Source: Paracoccus yeei ATCC BAA-599
GTDB lineage: Bacteria; Pseudomonadota; Alphaproteobacteria; Rhodobacterales; Rhodobacteraceae
Length of the DNA: 64,000 nt
Assembly (NCBI RefSeq): GCF_000622145.1
Contig: NZ_JHWH01000001.1
Coordinates: forward strand, 285,678-349,677
Reading direction: 5' to 3'
Each line of letters begins with the position of its first letter. The first letter of the stretch is position 1. A program made the position numbers and the translations under genes. A model generated the notes under the pieces. That model was given only the letters and a program-made list of their open reading frames with translations, searched no databases and was not told where the DNA came from. This document shows, piece after piece, positions 29,823 through 39,401 of the stretch.

Positions 29823-30698
29823 GTGATCGACAAGCTGTCCATGTTCATGGTGCTGGCGCGCGAAGAGCATTTCGGCCGCGCCGCCGAGGCGCTGGGCATC
29901 ACCCAGCCCAGCCTGTCATCCGCCATAAAGGCGCTGGAGGAGCAGCTGGGCGTGCAGCTGGTGCGGCGCGGCTCGCGCTATCAGGGGCTGACGCCCGAGG
30001 GCGAGCGCGTGCTGGACTGGGCCCGGCGCATCGTCGGCGACGCCCGCGCCATGCAATCCGAGATGGAAGCGCGGCGGCGCGGCGTGTCGGGCCTGCTGCG
30101 GCTGGGGGTGATCCCGACCGCCATGCCGCGCATCGCCGAACTGACCGGCCCCTTTCTCAAGCGCCATCCGAACGCGGGCGTGTCGATCCTGTCGCGTTCC
30201 TCGGACGAGATCCGCGACCAGATCGAGGCGCTGGAACTGGACGCGGGCGTGACCTATCTGGACAGCGAGCCCCTGGGCCGGGTGCAGGTCCTGCCGCTGT
30301 ACCGCGAGACCTATTGCCTGATTTCGCGCGACGAGGACAGGGGCCCGGTCGGCTGGGCCGAGGCGGCGCGGCGCCCGCTGTGCCTGCTGACCCCCGACAT
30401 GCAGAACCGCCGCATCGTCACGCGCCATCTGGTCGAGGCCGGGGCCGATGCCATGCCGCGAGTCGAATCGACCTCGATGCTGGCGATCCTGTCGCATGTG
30501 GCGACCGGCGACTGGGCCGCGATCCTGCCGCGCAGCCTGGCGCGCGGCCTGCCGCTGCCGCAGGGCGTTTCGGCCCGCGACCTCAGCGGCGAGGGCCATA
30601 TGGTCGGGCTGGTCACCGCACGGCGCGAGCCCCACCCGCCGCTGGTCGAGGCGCTGATCCGCAATGCCGGGCGCAGCGCGCCCGAGGACGCCGCCTGA
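29823..30698 (+). CDS. LysR family transcriptional regulator
   Basis: 291-residue regulator with an N-terminal winged helix-turn-helix (FGRAAEALGITQPSLSSAIKALEEQLG) and a periplasmic-binding-protein-like effector domain. It starts at a GTG with GGGAGGG upstream. It lies 1.6 kb from fdsG; FdsR-type LysR proteins control formate dehydrogenase operons in other bacteria, so regulation of fds is a reasonable guess. No direct evidence links them. Confidence 0.93.
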   Translation: MIDKLSMFMVLAREEHFGRAAEALGITQPSLSSAIKALEEQLGVQLVRRGSRYQGLTPEGERVLDWARRIVGDARAMQSEMEARRRGVSGLLRLGVIPTAMPRIAELTGPFLKRHPNAGVSILSRSSDEIRDQIEALELDAGVTYLDSEPLGRVQVLPLYRETYCLISRDEDRGPVGWAEAARRPLCLLTPDMQNRRIVTRHLVEAGADAMPRVESTSMLAILSHVATGDWAAILPRSLARGLPLPQGVSARDLSGEGHMVGLVTARREPHPPLVEALIRNAGRSAPEDAA

Positions 30699-30705
30699 TC
30701 CGGGC

Positions 30706-31209
30706 TCAGTCGTCCTGCGGCATCAGGAAATGGCCCGTGGCCTGCGCGAACAGGCGCGCGCGCTGGTCCTGCCAGGCCTCGACCTGGACGCTGGCGTAGC
30801 GCCGCCCCGAGCGCACCACCCGCGCCCGCGCATAGGCGTCGCGCGGCAGGCCCGGGCGCAGGTAGTCCACCGTGAAGTCGATGGTCTTGGGCAGATGGGG
30901 CATCGTTTCGGGGCGCGCGGGATCGGGGGCGATGCGGCCGGCCTCCATGTCCTCCCAGATCGCGCTCCAGGTCAGCTCGACGATGGCCGCGACCTCGAGG
31001 AAGGCGGCCGTCACGCCGCCGTGCAGCGCGGGCAGCATGGGATTGCCGATCAGCTTGCCGTCGAAGGGCAGGATGGCCGTCAGCTCGTCCCCCCGGCGGT
31101 CGAACCGGATGCCCAGCCAGCGGATGTAGGGCACGCCCGCAAACAGCGCGCTGAGCGTGGCGTTGCGCCGCGACTTGATCGCGGCCAGGGGTTCGTTGCG
31201 ATCCGTCAT
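30706..31209 (-). CDS. PaaI-type hotdog thioesterase
   Basis: 167-residue acyl-CoA thioesterase. NPMLPALHGGVTAAFLEVAA is the hotdog central helix with the HGG motif. A later strand region TIDFTVDYLRPG is typical. It is directly abutted (TAG-ATG) by a second, shorter hotdog gene upstream, suggesting the pair act together. Acyl substrate unknown; the beta-oxidation genes nearby fit a role in relieving CoA trapping. Confidence 0.9.
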   Translation of the reverse strand: MTDRNEPLAAIKSRRNATLSALFAGVPYIRWLGIRFDRRGDELTAILPFDGKLIGNPMLPALHGGVTAAFLEVAAIVELTWSAIWEDMEAGRIAPDPARPETMPHLPKTIDFTVDYLRPGLPRDAYARARVVRSGRRYASVQVEAWQDQRARLFAQATGHFLMPQDD

Positions 31210-31650
31210 CTAGCGCTCGAAGGTGAAGGCGCCGGTGGCCGAGGCCACAGGCCGGCTGTCGTCGTCGTCCGTGGCCCAGGCGCGCACGAAGGCGACCGAG
31301 CGCGTGACGTGATAGCATTCGGCCCGCGCGGTGATGCCCTGGCGCGGCGTCGCCGGCCGCATGTAGTCGATCCGCAGGTCGATGGTGGCGGTGGCGGGCG
31401 GCCCGTCCGGGTGCGCCATCACGGCTGCGCCGCTGCAGGTGTCCATCAGGGTCGAGATCACGCCGCCATGGATCACGCCGCTGCGCGGATCGCCCACCAG
31501 ATCGGCGTTCCAGGGCAGGCTGATTGCCGCCCGGCCCGGTCCCAGGTCGTCAAGCCGCATCCCCAGCGCCCGGGCATGGGGGATCGCCTCGATGAACTGG
31601 CGCGCGATGCGTCGGCGCTGGTCGGCGCCGGCGTCCTCTGGCTCAAGCAT
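31210..31650 (-). CDS. PaaI-type hotdog thioesterase
   Basis: 146-residue second thioesterase. GVIHGGVISTLMDTCSGAAV is the hotdog helix with the HGG motif and acidic residue, and TIDLRIDYMRPA the partner strand. The ATG at 31650 has GGAGGG upstream; a longer start at 31689 lacks one. It probably leads a two-gene operon and is divergent from the first merR gene. Confidence 0.9.
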   Translation of the reverse strand: MLEPEDAGADQRRRIARQFIEAIPHARALGMRLDDLGPGRAAISLPWNADLVGDPRSGVIHGGVISTLMDTCSGAAVMAHPDGPPATATIDLRIDYMRPATPRQGITARAECYHVTRSVAFVRAWATDDDDSRPVASATGAFTFER

Positions 31651-31736
31651 CCTGCCCTCCGCTTGTGGTGGGAACAGGCTAACGGCCATGGGGTTGTGTC
31701 ACAAGAGGCGGCGCCGCGCCGATGGTTGAGTTTGAT

Positions 31737-31753
31737 GCGACGCCACGTTAGGC
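31737..31753. promoter_or_regulatory. Possible MerR-type site upstream of merR gene 1
   Basis: GCGACGCCACGTTAGGC, whose reverse complement contains ACGTGGCGT, the same nine bases seen upstream of mcd. It lies 27 bases before the first merR start in the divergent gap with the thioesterases. Confidence 0.3.
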
Positions 31754-31780
31754 TTTATCGACTTTGAACAGGTTCATTGC

Positions 31781-32179
31781 ATGGCTGACAGCGAATTCAT
31801 CAGTTTCAAGGAGATGTGCGCCCGGTTCGACGTGACCCCCCGCACCCTGCGATACTATGAATACATCGAGCTTCTGAGCCCGCGCAAGGAAGGCCGCTCG
31901 CGCTTTTACGGCCCGCGCGAGATCGCCCGGATGAAGCTGATCCTGCGCGGCCGGCGCTTCGGCTTTTCGCTGGAGGACATCCGGCAATGGCTGCTGATCT
32001 ATGGCGAAAAGGGCACACGCGAACAGTATCGCGTCTGGATCGACCTGGCGACGCGCCAGCTCGAGGTGCTGGCCCAGCAGCGCGACGAGATCGACCAGGC
32101 CATCGCCGACCTGCGCGCGCTTAAGGACGAGACCGCGGCGCTGCTGCGCGACATGCCCCAGGACGGCAGCCAGGGCTGA
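31781..32179 (+). CDS. MerR family regulator 1
   Basis: 132-residue regulator. [24 protein letters not shown] is the helix-turn-helix and wing start, followed by RGRRFGFSLEDIRQWL and a C-terminal coiled coil. It resembles the next gene closely (VTPRTLR, LILRGxRFGFSLE), so the two are a tandem duplication. There are no metal-binding cysteines. MerR proteins of this kind (LiuR/PsrA-like) regulate acyl-CoA catabolism. Confidence 0.92.
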   Translation: MADSEFISFKEMCARFDVTPRTLRYYEYIELLSPRKEGRSRFYGPREIARMKLILRGRRFGFSLEDIRQWLLIYGEKGTREQYRVWIDLATRQLEVLAQQRDEIDQAIADLRALKDETAALLRDMPQDGSQG

Positions 32180-32192
32180 CGCAACGTCGTCC

Positions 32193-32208
32193 CTTACGCG
32201 AACGTCAA
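32193..32208. promoter_or_regulatory. Candidate LiuR-like MerR operator
   Basis: CTTACGCGAACGTCAA is an imperfect inverted repeat resembling the LiuR consensus TTTACGTTAACGTAAA. It lies between the two merR genes and about 55 bases before the second, upstream of the acyl-CoA dehydrogenase operon. Confidence 0.5.
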
Positions 32209-32263
32209 CTTGCCCTATATTCCGTCCTGGGAGTGCCAGCGAGGAGGACGGGAAAGGACAGCC

Positions 32264-32653
32264 ATGGGCGACGATCTGCTGACCATCCGCCAGATGTGCG
32301 ACGCCTATGACGTGACCCCGCGCACGTTGCGCTTCTACGAATCGCGCGAGCTGATTTTTCCCCAGCGCCAGGGGCAGCACCGGCTGTATTCCCGGCGCGA
32401 CCGCGCCCGGCTGACGCTGATCCTGCGCGGCAAGCGCTTCGGCTTTTCGCTGGAACAGATCCGCCAGCTTCTTGAACTGTACGACCCGGCCGAACGCAAC
32501 GTGACCCAGACCCGGGCCACGCTTGTGACGGCGCGCGAACGGCTGGCCGACATGGAGCGCCAGCACCGCGACCTGGCCGGGGCCATCGAGGAATTGCGCC
32601 AGCAGATCGCCCAGGGCGAGACCTGGCTGGCAAACCTGAAATCCGGCGCCTGA
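32264..32653 (+). CDS. MerR family regulator 2
   Basis: 129-residue regulator paralogous to the preceding one. [25 protein letters not shown] helix-turn-helix (starting [11 protein letters not shown]), then [20 protein letters not shown] and a long C-terminal helix. The ATG at 32264 follows GGAAAGGA. It is 23 bases ahead of the acyl-CoA dehydrogenase gene and probably controls it. Confidence 0.92.
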   Translation: MGDDLLTIRQMCDAYDVTPRTLRFYESRELIFPQRQGQHRLYSRRDRARLTLILRGKRFGFSLEQIRQLLELYDPAERNVTQTRATLVTARERLADMERQHRDLAGAIEELRQQIAQGETWLANLKSGA

Positions 32654-32676
32654 CGGCCCGACGACCCGGAGGAACC

Positions 32677-34455
32677 ATGACGACCTATACCGCCCCCGTG
32701 CGCGATATCCAGTTCGTGCTGCATGACGTGCTGAACGTCTCGGCGCAGCCCGTCCCGGGCTACGAAGACCTGGACCGCGACTTCACCCAGGCCGTGCTGG
32801 AGGCGGCGGGCAAGCTGGCAGCCGAGGTTCTGGCGCCGCTGAACGCGGTGGGCGACCGTCAGGGTTGCCGGCTGGAAAACGGCGTCGTGCGCACGCCAGA
32901 GGGGTTCAAGGCCGCCTTCGACGCGATGCGCGAAGGCGGGTGGACGGCCCTCGACTGCGATCCCGAATACGGTGGCCAGGGCATGCCCTATGTCATGGGC
33001 CTGTCGGCGGGCGAATTCTTCAGCGGCGCGAACATGGCCTTCGCCATGTACCAGGGCCTGACCCATGGCGCCTATTCGGCGATCCACGTCCACGGCACCG
33101 AGCAGCAGAAGGCGACCTACCTGCCCCGCATGGTCAGCTGCGAATGGACCGGCACCATGAACCTGACCGAACCCCATGCCGGCACCGACCTGGGACTGCT
33201 GCGCACCAGGGCCGAGCCGCAGGCGGATGGCAGCTACCGGATCACGGGGCAGAAGATCTTCATCTCGGCCGGCGATCACAACATGGCAGAGAACGTCATC
33301 CATCTGGTCCTGGCCAAGGCGCCCGGCGGGGGCGAAGGCACGCGCGGCATCTCGCTGTTCATCGTGCCCAAGTTCCTGGTGAACCCGGACGGCAGCCTGG
33401 GCGAGCGCAACGCGCTTTCGGTCGGCAAGATCGAGGAAAAGATGGGCATCCACGGCAATGCCACCTGCGTCATGAACTATGACGGCGCGCAGGGCTGGCT
33501 GCTGGGCGAGCTTCACAAGGGCATGAAGGCCATGTTCACCATGATGAACGAGGCACGGATCGGCGTCGGCCTGCAGGGCTATGCCGTGGCCGAGGCCGCC
33601 TATCAGGCCGCCGCCGCCTATGCCCGGGACCGGCTGCAGGGCCGCGCCGCGACAGCCGAGGCCAATCCCTCGGGGCCGGCCGATCCGCTGATCGTGCATC
33701 CCGACATCCGCCGCAACCTGATGGACCAGAAAAGCTTCGTCGAGGGCGCCCGCGCCTTGGCCACCTGGTGCGCCAGCCTGATCGACCGGAGCCACCGCGC
33801 GCAGGACGCCGAGGCCGAAGGGCTGGTGTCGTTGCTGACCCCGGTGGTCAAGGGCTTCCTGACCGACAAGGGGTTCGAGACGGCCGTGCAGGCGCAGCAG
33901 GTCTTTGGCGGCCATGGCTATATCGAGGAACAGGGCATGTCCCAGTTCGTCCGCGACACCCGCATCGCCATGATCTACGAAGGCGCGAACGGCGTCCAGG
34001 CGCTGGACCTGGTCGGCCGCAAGCTGGCGGCCGAGGGCGGCCGCCCGATCATGGCCTTCTTCGAAGCCGTCAAGGCGGACATCAAGGCACATGAGGGCGA
34101 TGACGACCTGCGCGCCAGCTTCTGCGAGCCGCTGAAGGCCGCCTCCAAGGACCTGCAGGCGGCAGCCATGTTCTTCATGGAGCAAGGCATGAAGGATCCC
34201 GACGCGGCGCTGGCGGGCTCCTATGACTTCATGCACCTGTTCGGCCATGTGGCGTTGGGTCTGATGTGGCTGCGCATGGCGGCGGCCGCCCAGGCGGCTC
34301 TGGCCGAGGGCCGGACCGAGCAGGACTTCTATCATGCCAAGCTTGCCACGGGACGCTACTACATGGCCCGCCAGCTGCCGGCGACGGCGATGCACCTGGC
34401 GCGCATCCGCTCGGGCGCCAGGCCCGTGATGGCACTGGACGCGGCGCTGTTCTGA
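32677..34455 (+). CDS. Acyl-CoA dehydrogenase, large DmdC-like type
   Basis: 592-residue flavoprotein. The core has [19 protein letters not shown] (FAD/substrate loop) and [19 protein letters not shown]. An N-terminal extension and a C-terminal domain make it about 200 residues longer than short-chain enzymes, matching the branch that includes DmdC (3-methylmercaptopropionyl-CoA dehydrogenase) and related acyl-CoA oxidising enzymes. Strong ribosome-binding site CGGAGGA. The substrate cannot be fixed from sequence; the adjacent thiolase and FadB genes point to fatty-acyl chains. Confidence 0.9.
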   Translation: MTTYTAPVRDIQFVLHDVLNVSAQPVPGYEDLDRDFTQAVLEAAGKLAAEVLAPLNAVGDRQGCRLENGVVRTPEGFKAAFDAMREGGWTALDCDPEYGGQGMPYVMGLSAGEFFSGANMAFAMYQGLTHGAYSAIHVHGTEQQKATYLPRMVSCEWTGTMNLTEPHAGTDLGLLRTRAEPQADGSYRITGQKIFISAGDHNMAENVIHLVLAKAPGGGEGTRGISLFIVPKFLVNPDGSLGERNALSVGKIEEKMGIHGNATCVMNYDGAQGWLLGELHKGMKAMFTMMNEARIGVGLQGYAVAEAAYQAAAAYARDRLQGRAATAEANPSGPADPLIVHPDIRRNLMDQKSFVEGARALATWCASLIDRSHRAQDAEAEGLVSLLTPVVKGFLTDKGFETAVQAQQVFGGHGYIEEQGMSQFVRDTRIAMIYEGANGVQALDLVGRKLAAEGGRPIMAFFEAVKADIKAHEGDDDLRASFCEPLKAASKDLQAAAMFFMEQGMKDPDAALAGSYDFMHLFGHVALGLMWLRMAAAAQAALAEGRTEQDFYHAKLATGRYYMARQLPATAMHLARIRSGARPVMALDAALF

Positions 34456-34488
34456 AAGGCCCCGGCGGGCACGCGAGAAGGAAAGGTC

Positions 34489-34693
34489 GCATGGGTATTT
34501 GAACAACAAGGAAGCCCGCAAGGTGTGCGCCCCGACCACCCCCGCTGTTCAGGCAGGACAGGTTGTCGCCAGATGATCGGGGCGGCTTCCTCGTTGGCGG
34601 TCATCGGCTCCCCAGCCTGTACCGCAAGACCATGACTACGCTTCGAAGGTTAAGAATGCGCTAACGTCTTCCTTGTTGTCTAAATACCCATGC
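34489..34693. repeat. 205-base element bounded by 26-base inverted repeats
   Basis: Left arm 34489-34514 and right arm 34668-34693 are inverted copies (GCATGGGTATTTGAACAACA at the left tip) with one mismatch. The arms share the ATTTGRACAA core with the bipartite repeats. The 153 bases between hold no gene and may include the promoter for the following GST gene. No target duplication is visible, so transposition is not shown. Confidence 0.65.
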
Positions 34694-34735
34694 GGCGCCT
34701 CAAGCCGCGATAGTGCCGCAGAAAAGGATCCCGCG

Positions 34736-35377
34736 ATGACCGCCCAGCTTCACTGTTTCGGAGAATCCGGCCACTCCTACAAGGTGGCGTTGATGATGCA
34801 GCTGACCGGCTATCCCTGGCAGCCGGTCTTCGTGGACTTCTTCGGGGGTGCCACGCGCAGCCCCGATTACCGTGCCCTGAACGAGATGGCCGAGGCGCCG
34901 GTCCTTGTCGAGGATGGCCGCACCCTGACCCAGTCCGGCGTCATCCTGCTGCACCTGGCCCAACGGACCGGACGCTTCATGGAAGGCGACCGAGAGGAGA
35001 TCCTGCGCTGGCTGTTCTGGGACAACCACAAGGGTTCGGCACAATTCGGAACGCTGCGCTTCCTGATGAACTTCCTGGCGCTCGAAAAGCGCCCTGCCGA
35101 GGTGATCGGCTGGATGCAGGGGCGGGCGCGGGCGGCGCTGAAGACGCTGGACGGGCATCTTGCCACCCGCAACTGGCTTGCGGTCGAAAGCGCGACCATC
35201 GCCGATCTTTCCTGCTGCTCCTATCTTTTCTACCCCGAGCCCTTCGGCTTCGAACGGGCCGACTGGCCCCATGTCGACGCCTGGCTGGCGCGCATTCAGG
35301 CGCTGCCGGGCTGGAAACACCCCTATGACCTGATGCCCGGCAACCCTTCGGACCGGGCCGCGAAGGAGGACGCATGA
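34736..35377 (+). CDS. Glutathione S-transferase family protein
   Basis: 213-residue GST-like protein. The thioredoxin-fold N-terminus LHCFGESGHSYKVALMMQLTG is followed by a substrate-loop segment EAPVLVEDGRTLTQSGVIL, with a C-terminal helical domain. The ATG at 34736 follows AAAAGGA. It overlaps the thiolase gene by ATGA, an unusual partner for a GST. The enzyme may act on acyl thioesters or be a detoxifying helper; this is inference. Confidence 0.88.
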   Translation: MTAQLHCFGESGHSYKVALMMQLTGYPWQPVFVDFFGGATRSPDYRALNEMAEAPVLVEDGRTLTQSGVILLHLAQRTGRFMEGDREEILRWLFWDNHKGSAQFGTLRFLMNFLALEKRPAEVIGWMQGRARAALKTLDGHLATRNWLAVESATIADLSCCSYLFYPEPFGFERADWPHVDAWLARIQALPGWKHPYDLMPGNPSDRAAKEDA

Positions 35378-36585
35378 CCGACGCATTCATCTATGACACC
35401 GCCCGCACGCCGCGCGGCAAGGGCCGTCCCGATGGCAGCCTGCACGAGGTCACCTCGGTTGCGCTGTCGGCGCGGCTTCTGAACGCGGTCAAGGCCCGCA
35501 ACGGCCTGGAAGGCCACGCGGTCGAGGACGTGATCTGGGGCAATGTCACCCAGGTCAAGGAACAGGGCGGCTGCCTTGCCCGCTCGGCCGTGCTGGCCTC
35601 GGACCTGGACGAATCGATCCCCGGCCTTTCGATCAACCGCTTCTGCGCCAGCGGCATGGAGGCGGTGAACCTGGCCGCGAACCAGGTGCGCGCCGGCGCC
35701 GGGTCTGCCTATATCGCAGGGGGCGTCGAGATGATGGGCCGCGTCGCCATGGGCAGCGACGGCGCCGCCATCGCGGTCGACCCGAGCCTGACCTTTCCGA
35801 CCTACTTCGTGCCGCAGGGCATCAGCGCCGACATCATCGCCACCGAATACGGTTTCACCCGCGAGGATGCAGACAAGCTGGCCGTCGAAAGCCAGCGCCG
35901 CGCCGCGCAGGCCTGGGCCGAGGACCGCTTTGCGAAATCCATCGTCCCGGTTCTGGACCAGAACGGGCTGACCATCCTTGAGCGCGACGAATACCTGCGC
36001 CCCGGCACGACGCTGGAGGATCTGGCCAGACTGAAGCCCGCCTTCAAGGACATGGGCGAGTCGATGCCCGGTTTTGACAAGGTGGCGCTGCTGAAATACC
36101 CGCACCTGCCCGCCATCGACCACATCCACCATGCCGGAAACAGCTCCGGCATCGTGGACGGGGCGGCGGCGGTGCTGATCGGCGACGCGGAATTCGGCAA
36201 GGCCCACGGGCTGACGCCCCGCGCCCGCATTCGCGCCACCGCCAAGATCGGCACCGACCCGACCATCATGCTGACCGGCCCGGTCCCCGTCACCGAAAAG
36301 ATCCTGCGCGACAGCGGCATGTCGATCAGCGACATCGACCTCATCGAGGTGAACGAGGCCTTCGCCTCGGTCGTTCTGCGCTTCATGCAGGCGTTCCAGG
36401 TCGACCCGGGCATCGTCAACGTGAACGGCGGCGCCATTGCCATGGGTCATCCGCTGGGCGCAACCGGCGCGATCATCATCGGCACGCTGCTCGACGAACT
36501 CGAGCGGCAGGACAAGACAGTCGGCCTGGCGACGCTCTGCATCGCCTCCGGCATGGGCGCGGCCACGATCATCGAGCGGGTGTGA
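35374..36585 (+). CDS. Acetyl-CoA C-acyltransferase (thiolase)
   Basis: 403-residue thiolase catalysing the last step of beta-oxidation. Nucleophile Cys91 is in [11 protein letters not shown]; the histidine motif [14 protein letters not shown] and the final [11 protein letters not shown] with the second cysteine are all present. AAGGAGG precedes the ATG. With the FadB-type gene two positions downstream it forms a fadA/fadB-like pair. Confidence 0.94.
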   Translation: MTDAFIYDTARTPRGKGRPDGSLHEVTSVALSARLLNAVKARNGLEGHAVEDVIWGNVTQVKEQGGCLARSAVLASDLDESIPGLSINRFCASGMEAVNLAANQVRAGAGSAYIAGGVEMMGRVAMGSDGAAIAVDPSLTFPTYFVPQGISADIIATEYGFTREDADKLAVESQRRAAQAWAEDRFAKSIVPVLDQNGLTILERDEYLRPGTTLEDLARLKPAFKDMGESMPGFDKVALLKYPHLPAIDHIHHAGNSSGIVDGAAAVLIGDAEFGKAHGLTPRARIRATAKIGTDPTIMLTGPVPVTEKILRDSGMSISDIDLIEVNEAFASVVLRFMQAFQVDPGIVNVNGGAIAMGHPLGATGAIIIGTLLDELERQDKTVGLATLCIASGMGAATIIERV

Positions 36586-36586
36586 C

Positions 36587-37084
36587 ATGCCGAAGCTTGA
36601 CCTGTCGGCCGCGCCGATCAAGACCGGGTCGATCTATCCCCCACCCTACGCGGCGCAAATGGCCGGCCGCTCGTCGCTGCGGCTGGGCGAACTGGCCGGG
36701 CTGACGCAGTTCGGCGTCAACATCGTGACGCTGGAGCCGGGGGCGGTCGCCTCGCTCAGGCACTGGCACCTGCGCGAGGACGAATTCGCCATGGTCCTTT
36801 CCGGCACGCTGGTCCTGATCGAGGACGAGGGCGAGTTCCCCATGGTCGCCGGCGACTGCGCCGCCTGGAAGGCCGGCGTGCCGAACGGCCACCGCTTCGT
36901 CAACCGCTCGGACCAGCCGGCGCGCTTCCTGATCGTGGGCAGCAAGGCCCCGGCGGAAACCGCCACCTATTCGGACGTGGACCTGAAGCTCGTCATCCAG
37001 GACGGCAAGGCCCGCTTTACCTATCACGACGGCAGCGACTGGACCGGCCCCCGCGACCTCGCGCCCAAGGGAGAGACAGAATGA
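36587..37084 (+). CDS. Cupin-domain protein
   Basis: 165-residue protein with a single cupin barrel. Motif 1 is [20 protein letters not shown], containing the metal-type histidines and glutamate; motif 2 is near [13 protein letters not shown]. No catalytic role can be assigned. It sits between thiolase and fadB, one base after the thiolase stop and overlapping fadB by ATGA, so it is part of the operon. Confidence 0.88.
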   Translation: MPKLDLSAAPIKTGSIYPPPYAAQMAGRSSLRLGELAGLTQFGVNIVTLEPGAVASLRHWHLREDEFAMVLSGTLVLIEDEGEFPMVAGDCAAWKAGVPNGHRFVNRSDQPARFLIVGSKAPAETATYSDVDLKLVIQDGKARFTYHDGSDWTGPRDLAPKGETE

Positions 37085-39264
37085 CCGACTTCACCATGCA
37101 GAAGGACGCCGACGGCGTCGCCGTCATCACCTGGGATGTGCCGGGCAAGTCGATGAACGTGCTGTCGCTCGACGGCGCGGCGGAACTCGATGCGCTGATC
37201 GACGAGGCGCTTGCAGACGATGCGGTCAAGGGCATCGTCATCACCTCGGGCAAGAAGGACTTTGCCGCCGGCATGGACCTGAACGTGATCGCCGCGATGA
37301 AGGACGGCGGCGCGCAGGCGGTGTTCGACGGCATCATGGGGCTGCACCACGCGCTGCGCAAGATCGAGCTGGCCGGCATGGACCCCAAGACCAAGACGGG
37401 CGGCAAGCCCATCGCCTCGGCCCTGCCCGGCACGGCGCTGGGGATCGGGCTGGAGCTGCCGCTGGCCACGCATCGCATCTTTGCCGCCGAGAATCCCAAG
37501 GCCAAGATCGGGCTGCCCGAGATCATGGTCGGCATCTTTCCCGGCGGCGGCGGCACCACCCGACTGGTGCGCAAACTGGGCGCGATGGGCGCGGCCCCCT
37601 TCCTGCTGGAAGGCAAGCTGAGCGACCCGGCCAGGGCCAGGGCGGCGGGCCTGATCGACGAGGTCGCGGCCGACCCGGTCGCCGCCGCGCGCGCATGGGT
37701 GCTGCAAGCCGGCGACGCCGATCTGGTGAAGCCCTGGGACGCCAAGGGCTACAAGATGCCGGGCGGCGAACCCTATCACCCGGCGGGCTTCATGACCTTC
37801 CTTGGCGCCAGCGCCATGGTGCATGGCAAGACGCTGGGCGTCTATCCGGCGGCCAAGGCCCTGCTTTCGGCGGTCTATGAAGGCGCCATGGTGCCCTTCG
37901 ACACCGCGCTGAAGATCGAGGCGCGCTGGTTCACGAACGTGCTGATGAACCCCTCCAGCACGGCAATGATCCGGAGCCTGTTCATCAACAAGGAGGCGCT
38001 GGAGAAAGGCGCGAACCGTCCCGAGGCGCCCGACCAGAGGGTCAGGAAGCTGGGCATCCTCGGCGCCGGCATGATGGGGGCGGGCATCGCCTATGTCTCG
38101 GCCATGGCCGGGATCGAGGTCGTGCTGATCGACGCCGCCCAGGACGCCGCCGACCGGGGCAAGGCCCATTCGGCCGACCTGCTGGACAAGGCGATCAGCC
38201 GCCGCAAGGCGACCGAGGAGAAAAAGGCCGAGGTCCTGGCCCGCATCACCGCGACGACCGATTACGCCGCGCTGGCCGGCTGCGACCTGGTGGTCGAGGC
38301 CGTGTTCGAGGACCCGAAGATCAAGGCCGAGGTGACCGCCAGGGCCGAGGCGACGATCTCCGCCGACGCGATCTTCGCGACCAACACCTCGACCCTGCCG
38401 ATCAGCGACCTGGCCCGCGCCAGCAGCCGCCCGGACCAGTTCGTCGGCATCCACTTCTTCTCGCCCGTCGACAAGATGGCCTTGGTCGAGATCATCAAGG
38501 GGAAACGGACCGGCCCCCGCGCCGTCGCCAAGGCGCTCGACTTCGTGCGCCAGATCCGTAAGACGCCCATCGTGGTCAATGACGCGCGGTTCTTCTACGC
38601 CAACCGCTGCATCATCCCCTATATCAACGAAGGCATCCGCATGGTGGCCGAGGGCGTCAGCCCCACCCTGGTCGAGAATGCCGCCAAGCTGATGGGCATG
38701 CCGCTGGGTCCGCTGCAGCTGGTGGACGAGACTTCGATCGACCTCGGCGTCAAGATCGCCAAGGCGACGCGGGCGGCAATGGGCGATGCCTACCCGGACG
38801 ATGCGGTGGACGCGGTAATCTTCAGGCTGGCCGACCTGGGCCGGCTGGGCCGCAAGGCCAAGGCCGGCTTCTACGACTATGACGAGGGGGCCAAGCGCCA
38901 GGGCCTCTGGCCAGGTCTTGCCACCGAATGGCCCGAAGCCGACCAGCAGCCCGACCTGACCGAGCTTCAGCACCGCCTGATGTTCGCCCAGTCGCTCGAG
39001 GCGGTCCGGGCCCTGCAGGACGGCGTACTCGAGGACATCCGCGAAGGCGATGTCGGCGCCATCCTCGGCTGGGGCTTCGCGCCCTGGACCGGCGGCCCCT
39101 TCGGCTGGCTCGACATGCTGGGCGCCGCGCGCGCCGTCGAGATCGCCGAAGGGCTGGCGCGCAAATTCGGTCCCCGCTTCGCCGCGCCGCAACTGCTCAA
39201 GGACATGGCTGCCAAGGGCGAAAGCTTCTATGGCCGCGTCAGCACCGGCAAGCAGGCCGCCTGA
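37081..39264 (+). CDS. Fatty-acid oxidation multifunctional protein (enoyl-CoA hydratase/3-hydroxyacyl-CoA dehydrogenase)
   Basis: 727-residue FadB/FadJ-type protein. Residues about 1-190 form a crotonase domain (VITSGKKDFAAGMDL, IGLPEIMVGIFPGGGG). A Rossmann NAD-binding motif LGILGAGMMGAGIAY begins near residue 322. NTSTLPISDLA and the two C-terminal dehydrogenase domains follow. It performs hydration and dehydrogenation steps for the upstream acyl-CoA dehydrogenase and thiolase. Operon end; palindromes follow. Confidence 0.95.
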   Translation: MTDFTMQKDADGVAVITWDVPGKSMNVLSLDGAAELDALIDEALADDAVKGIVITSGKKDFAAGMDLNVIAAMKDGGAQAVFDGIMGLHHALRKIELAGMDPKTKTGGKPIASALPGTALGIGLELPLATHRIFAAENPKAKIGLPEIMVGIFPGGGGTTRLVRKLGAMGAAPFLLEGKLSDPARARAAGLIDEVAADPVAAARAWVLQAGDADLVKPWDAKGYKMPGGEPYHPAGFMTFLGASAMVHGKTLGVYPAAKALLSAVYEGAMVPFDTALKIEARWFTNVLMNPSSTAMIRSLFINKEALEKGANRPEAPDQRVRKLGILGAGMMGAGIAYVSAMAGIEVVLIDAAQDAADRGKAHSADLLDKAISRRKATEEKKAEVLARITATTDYAALAGCDLVVEAVFEDPKIKAEVTARAEATISADAIFATNTSTLPISDLARASSRPDQFVGIHFFSPVDKMALVEIIKGKRTGPRAVAKALDFVRQIRKTPIVVNDARFFYANRCIIPYINEGIRMVAEGVSPTLVENAAKLMGMPLGPLQLVDETSIDLGVKIAKATRAAMGDAYPDDAVDAVIFRLADLGRLGRKAKAGFYDYDEGAKRQGLWPGLATEWPEADQQPDLTELQHRLMFAQSLEAVRALQDGVLEDIREGDVGAILGWGFAPWTGGPFGWLDMLGAARAVEIAEGLARKFGPRFAAPQLLKDMAAKGESFYGRVSTGKQAA

Positions 39265-39276
39265 CGTAAGGCAAGG

Positions 39277-39302
39277 GACAAGACTGCCGCGGCGGTCTTG
39301 TC
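39277..39302. terminator. Palindrome after the fadB-type gene
   Basis: GACAAGACTGCC pairs with GGCGGTCTTGTC (one G-T wobble) around a two-base centre. It lacks a T-tract, so termination is likely but not certain. Confidence 0.5.
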
Positions 39303-39312
39303 TGCACGGCCC

Positions 39313-39384
39313 GCATGGGTATTTGGACAACAAGGAAACATAGGAAGCGGCGCCCGTGCTTCCTTGTTGTTCAAATACCCATGC
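39313..39384. repeat. Hairpin-forming intergenic repeat pair
   Basis: Arms 39313-39337 and 39360-39384 are 25-base inverted repeats with one mismatch (tip GCATGGGTATTTGGACAACA). A small inner stem GGAAGC/GCTTCC overlaps the arm ends. The arms match those of the 205-base element at 34489-34693. Lies between convergent genes. Confidence 0.75.
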
Positions 39385-39401
39385 AACGGCGCCACAAGCG
39401 C

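Noticed and set aside
34489..34693. Insertion sequence
   Set aside because: Inverted ends are present but there is no transposase gene and no visible target duplication.
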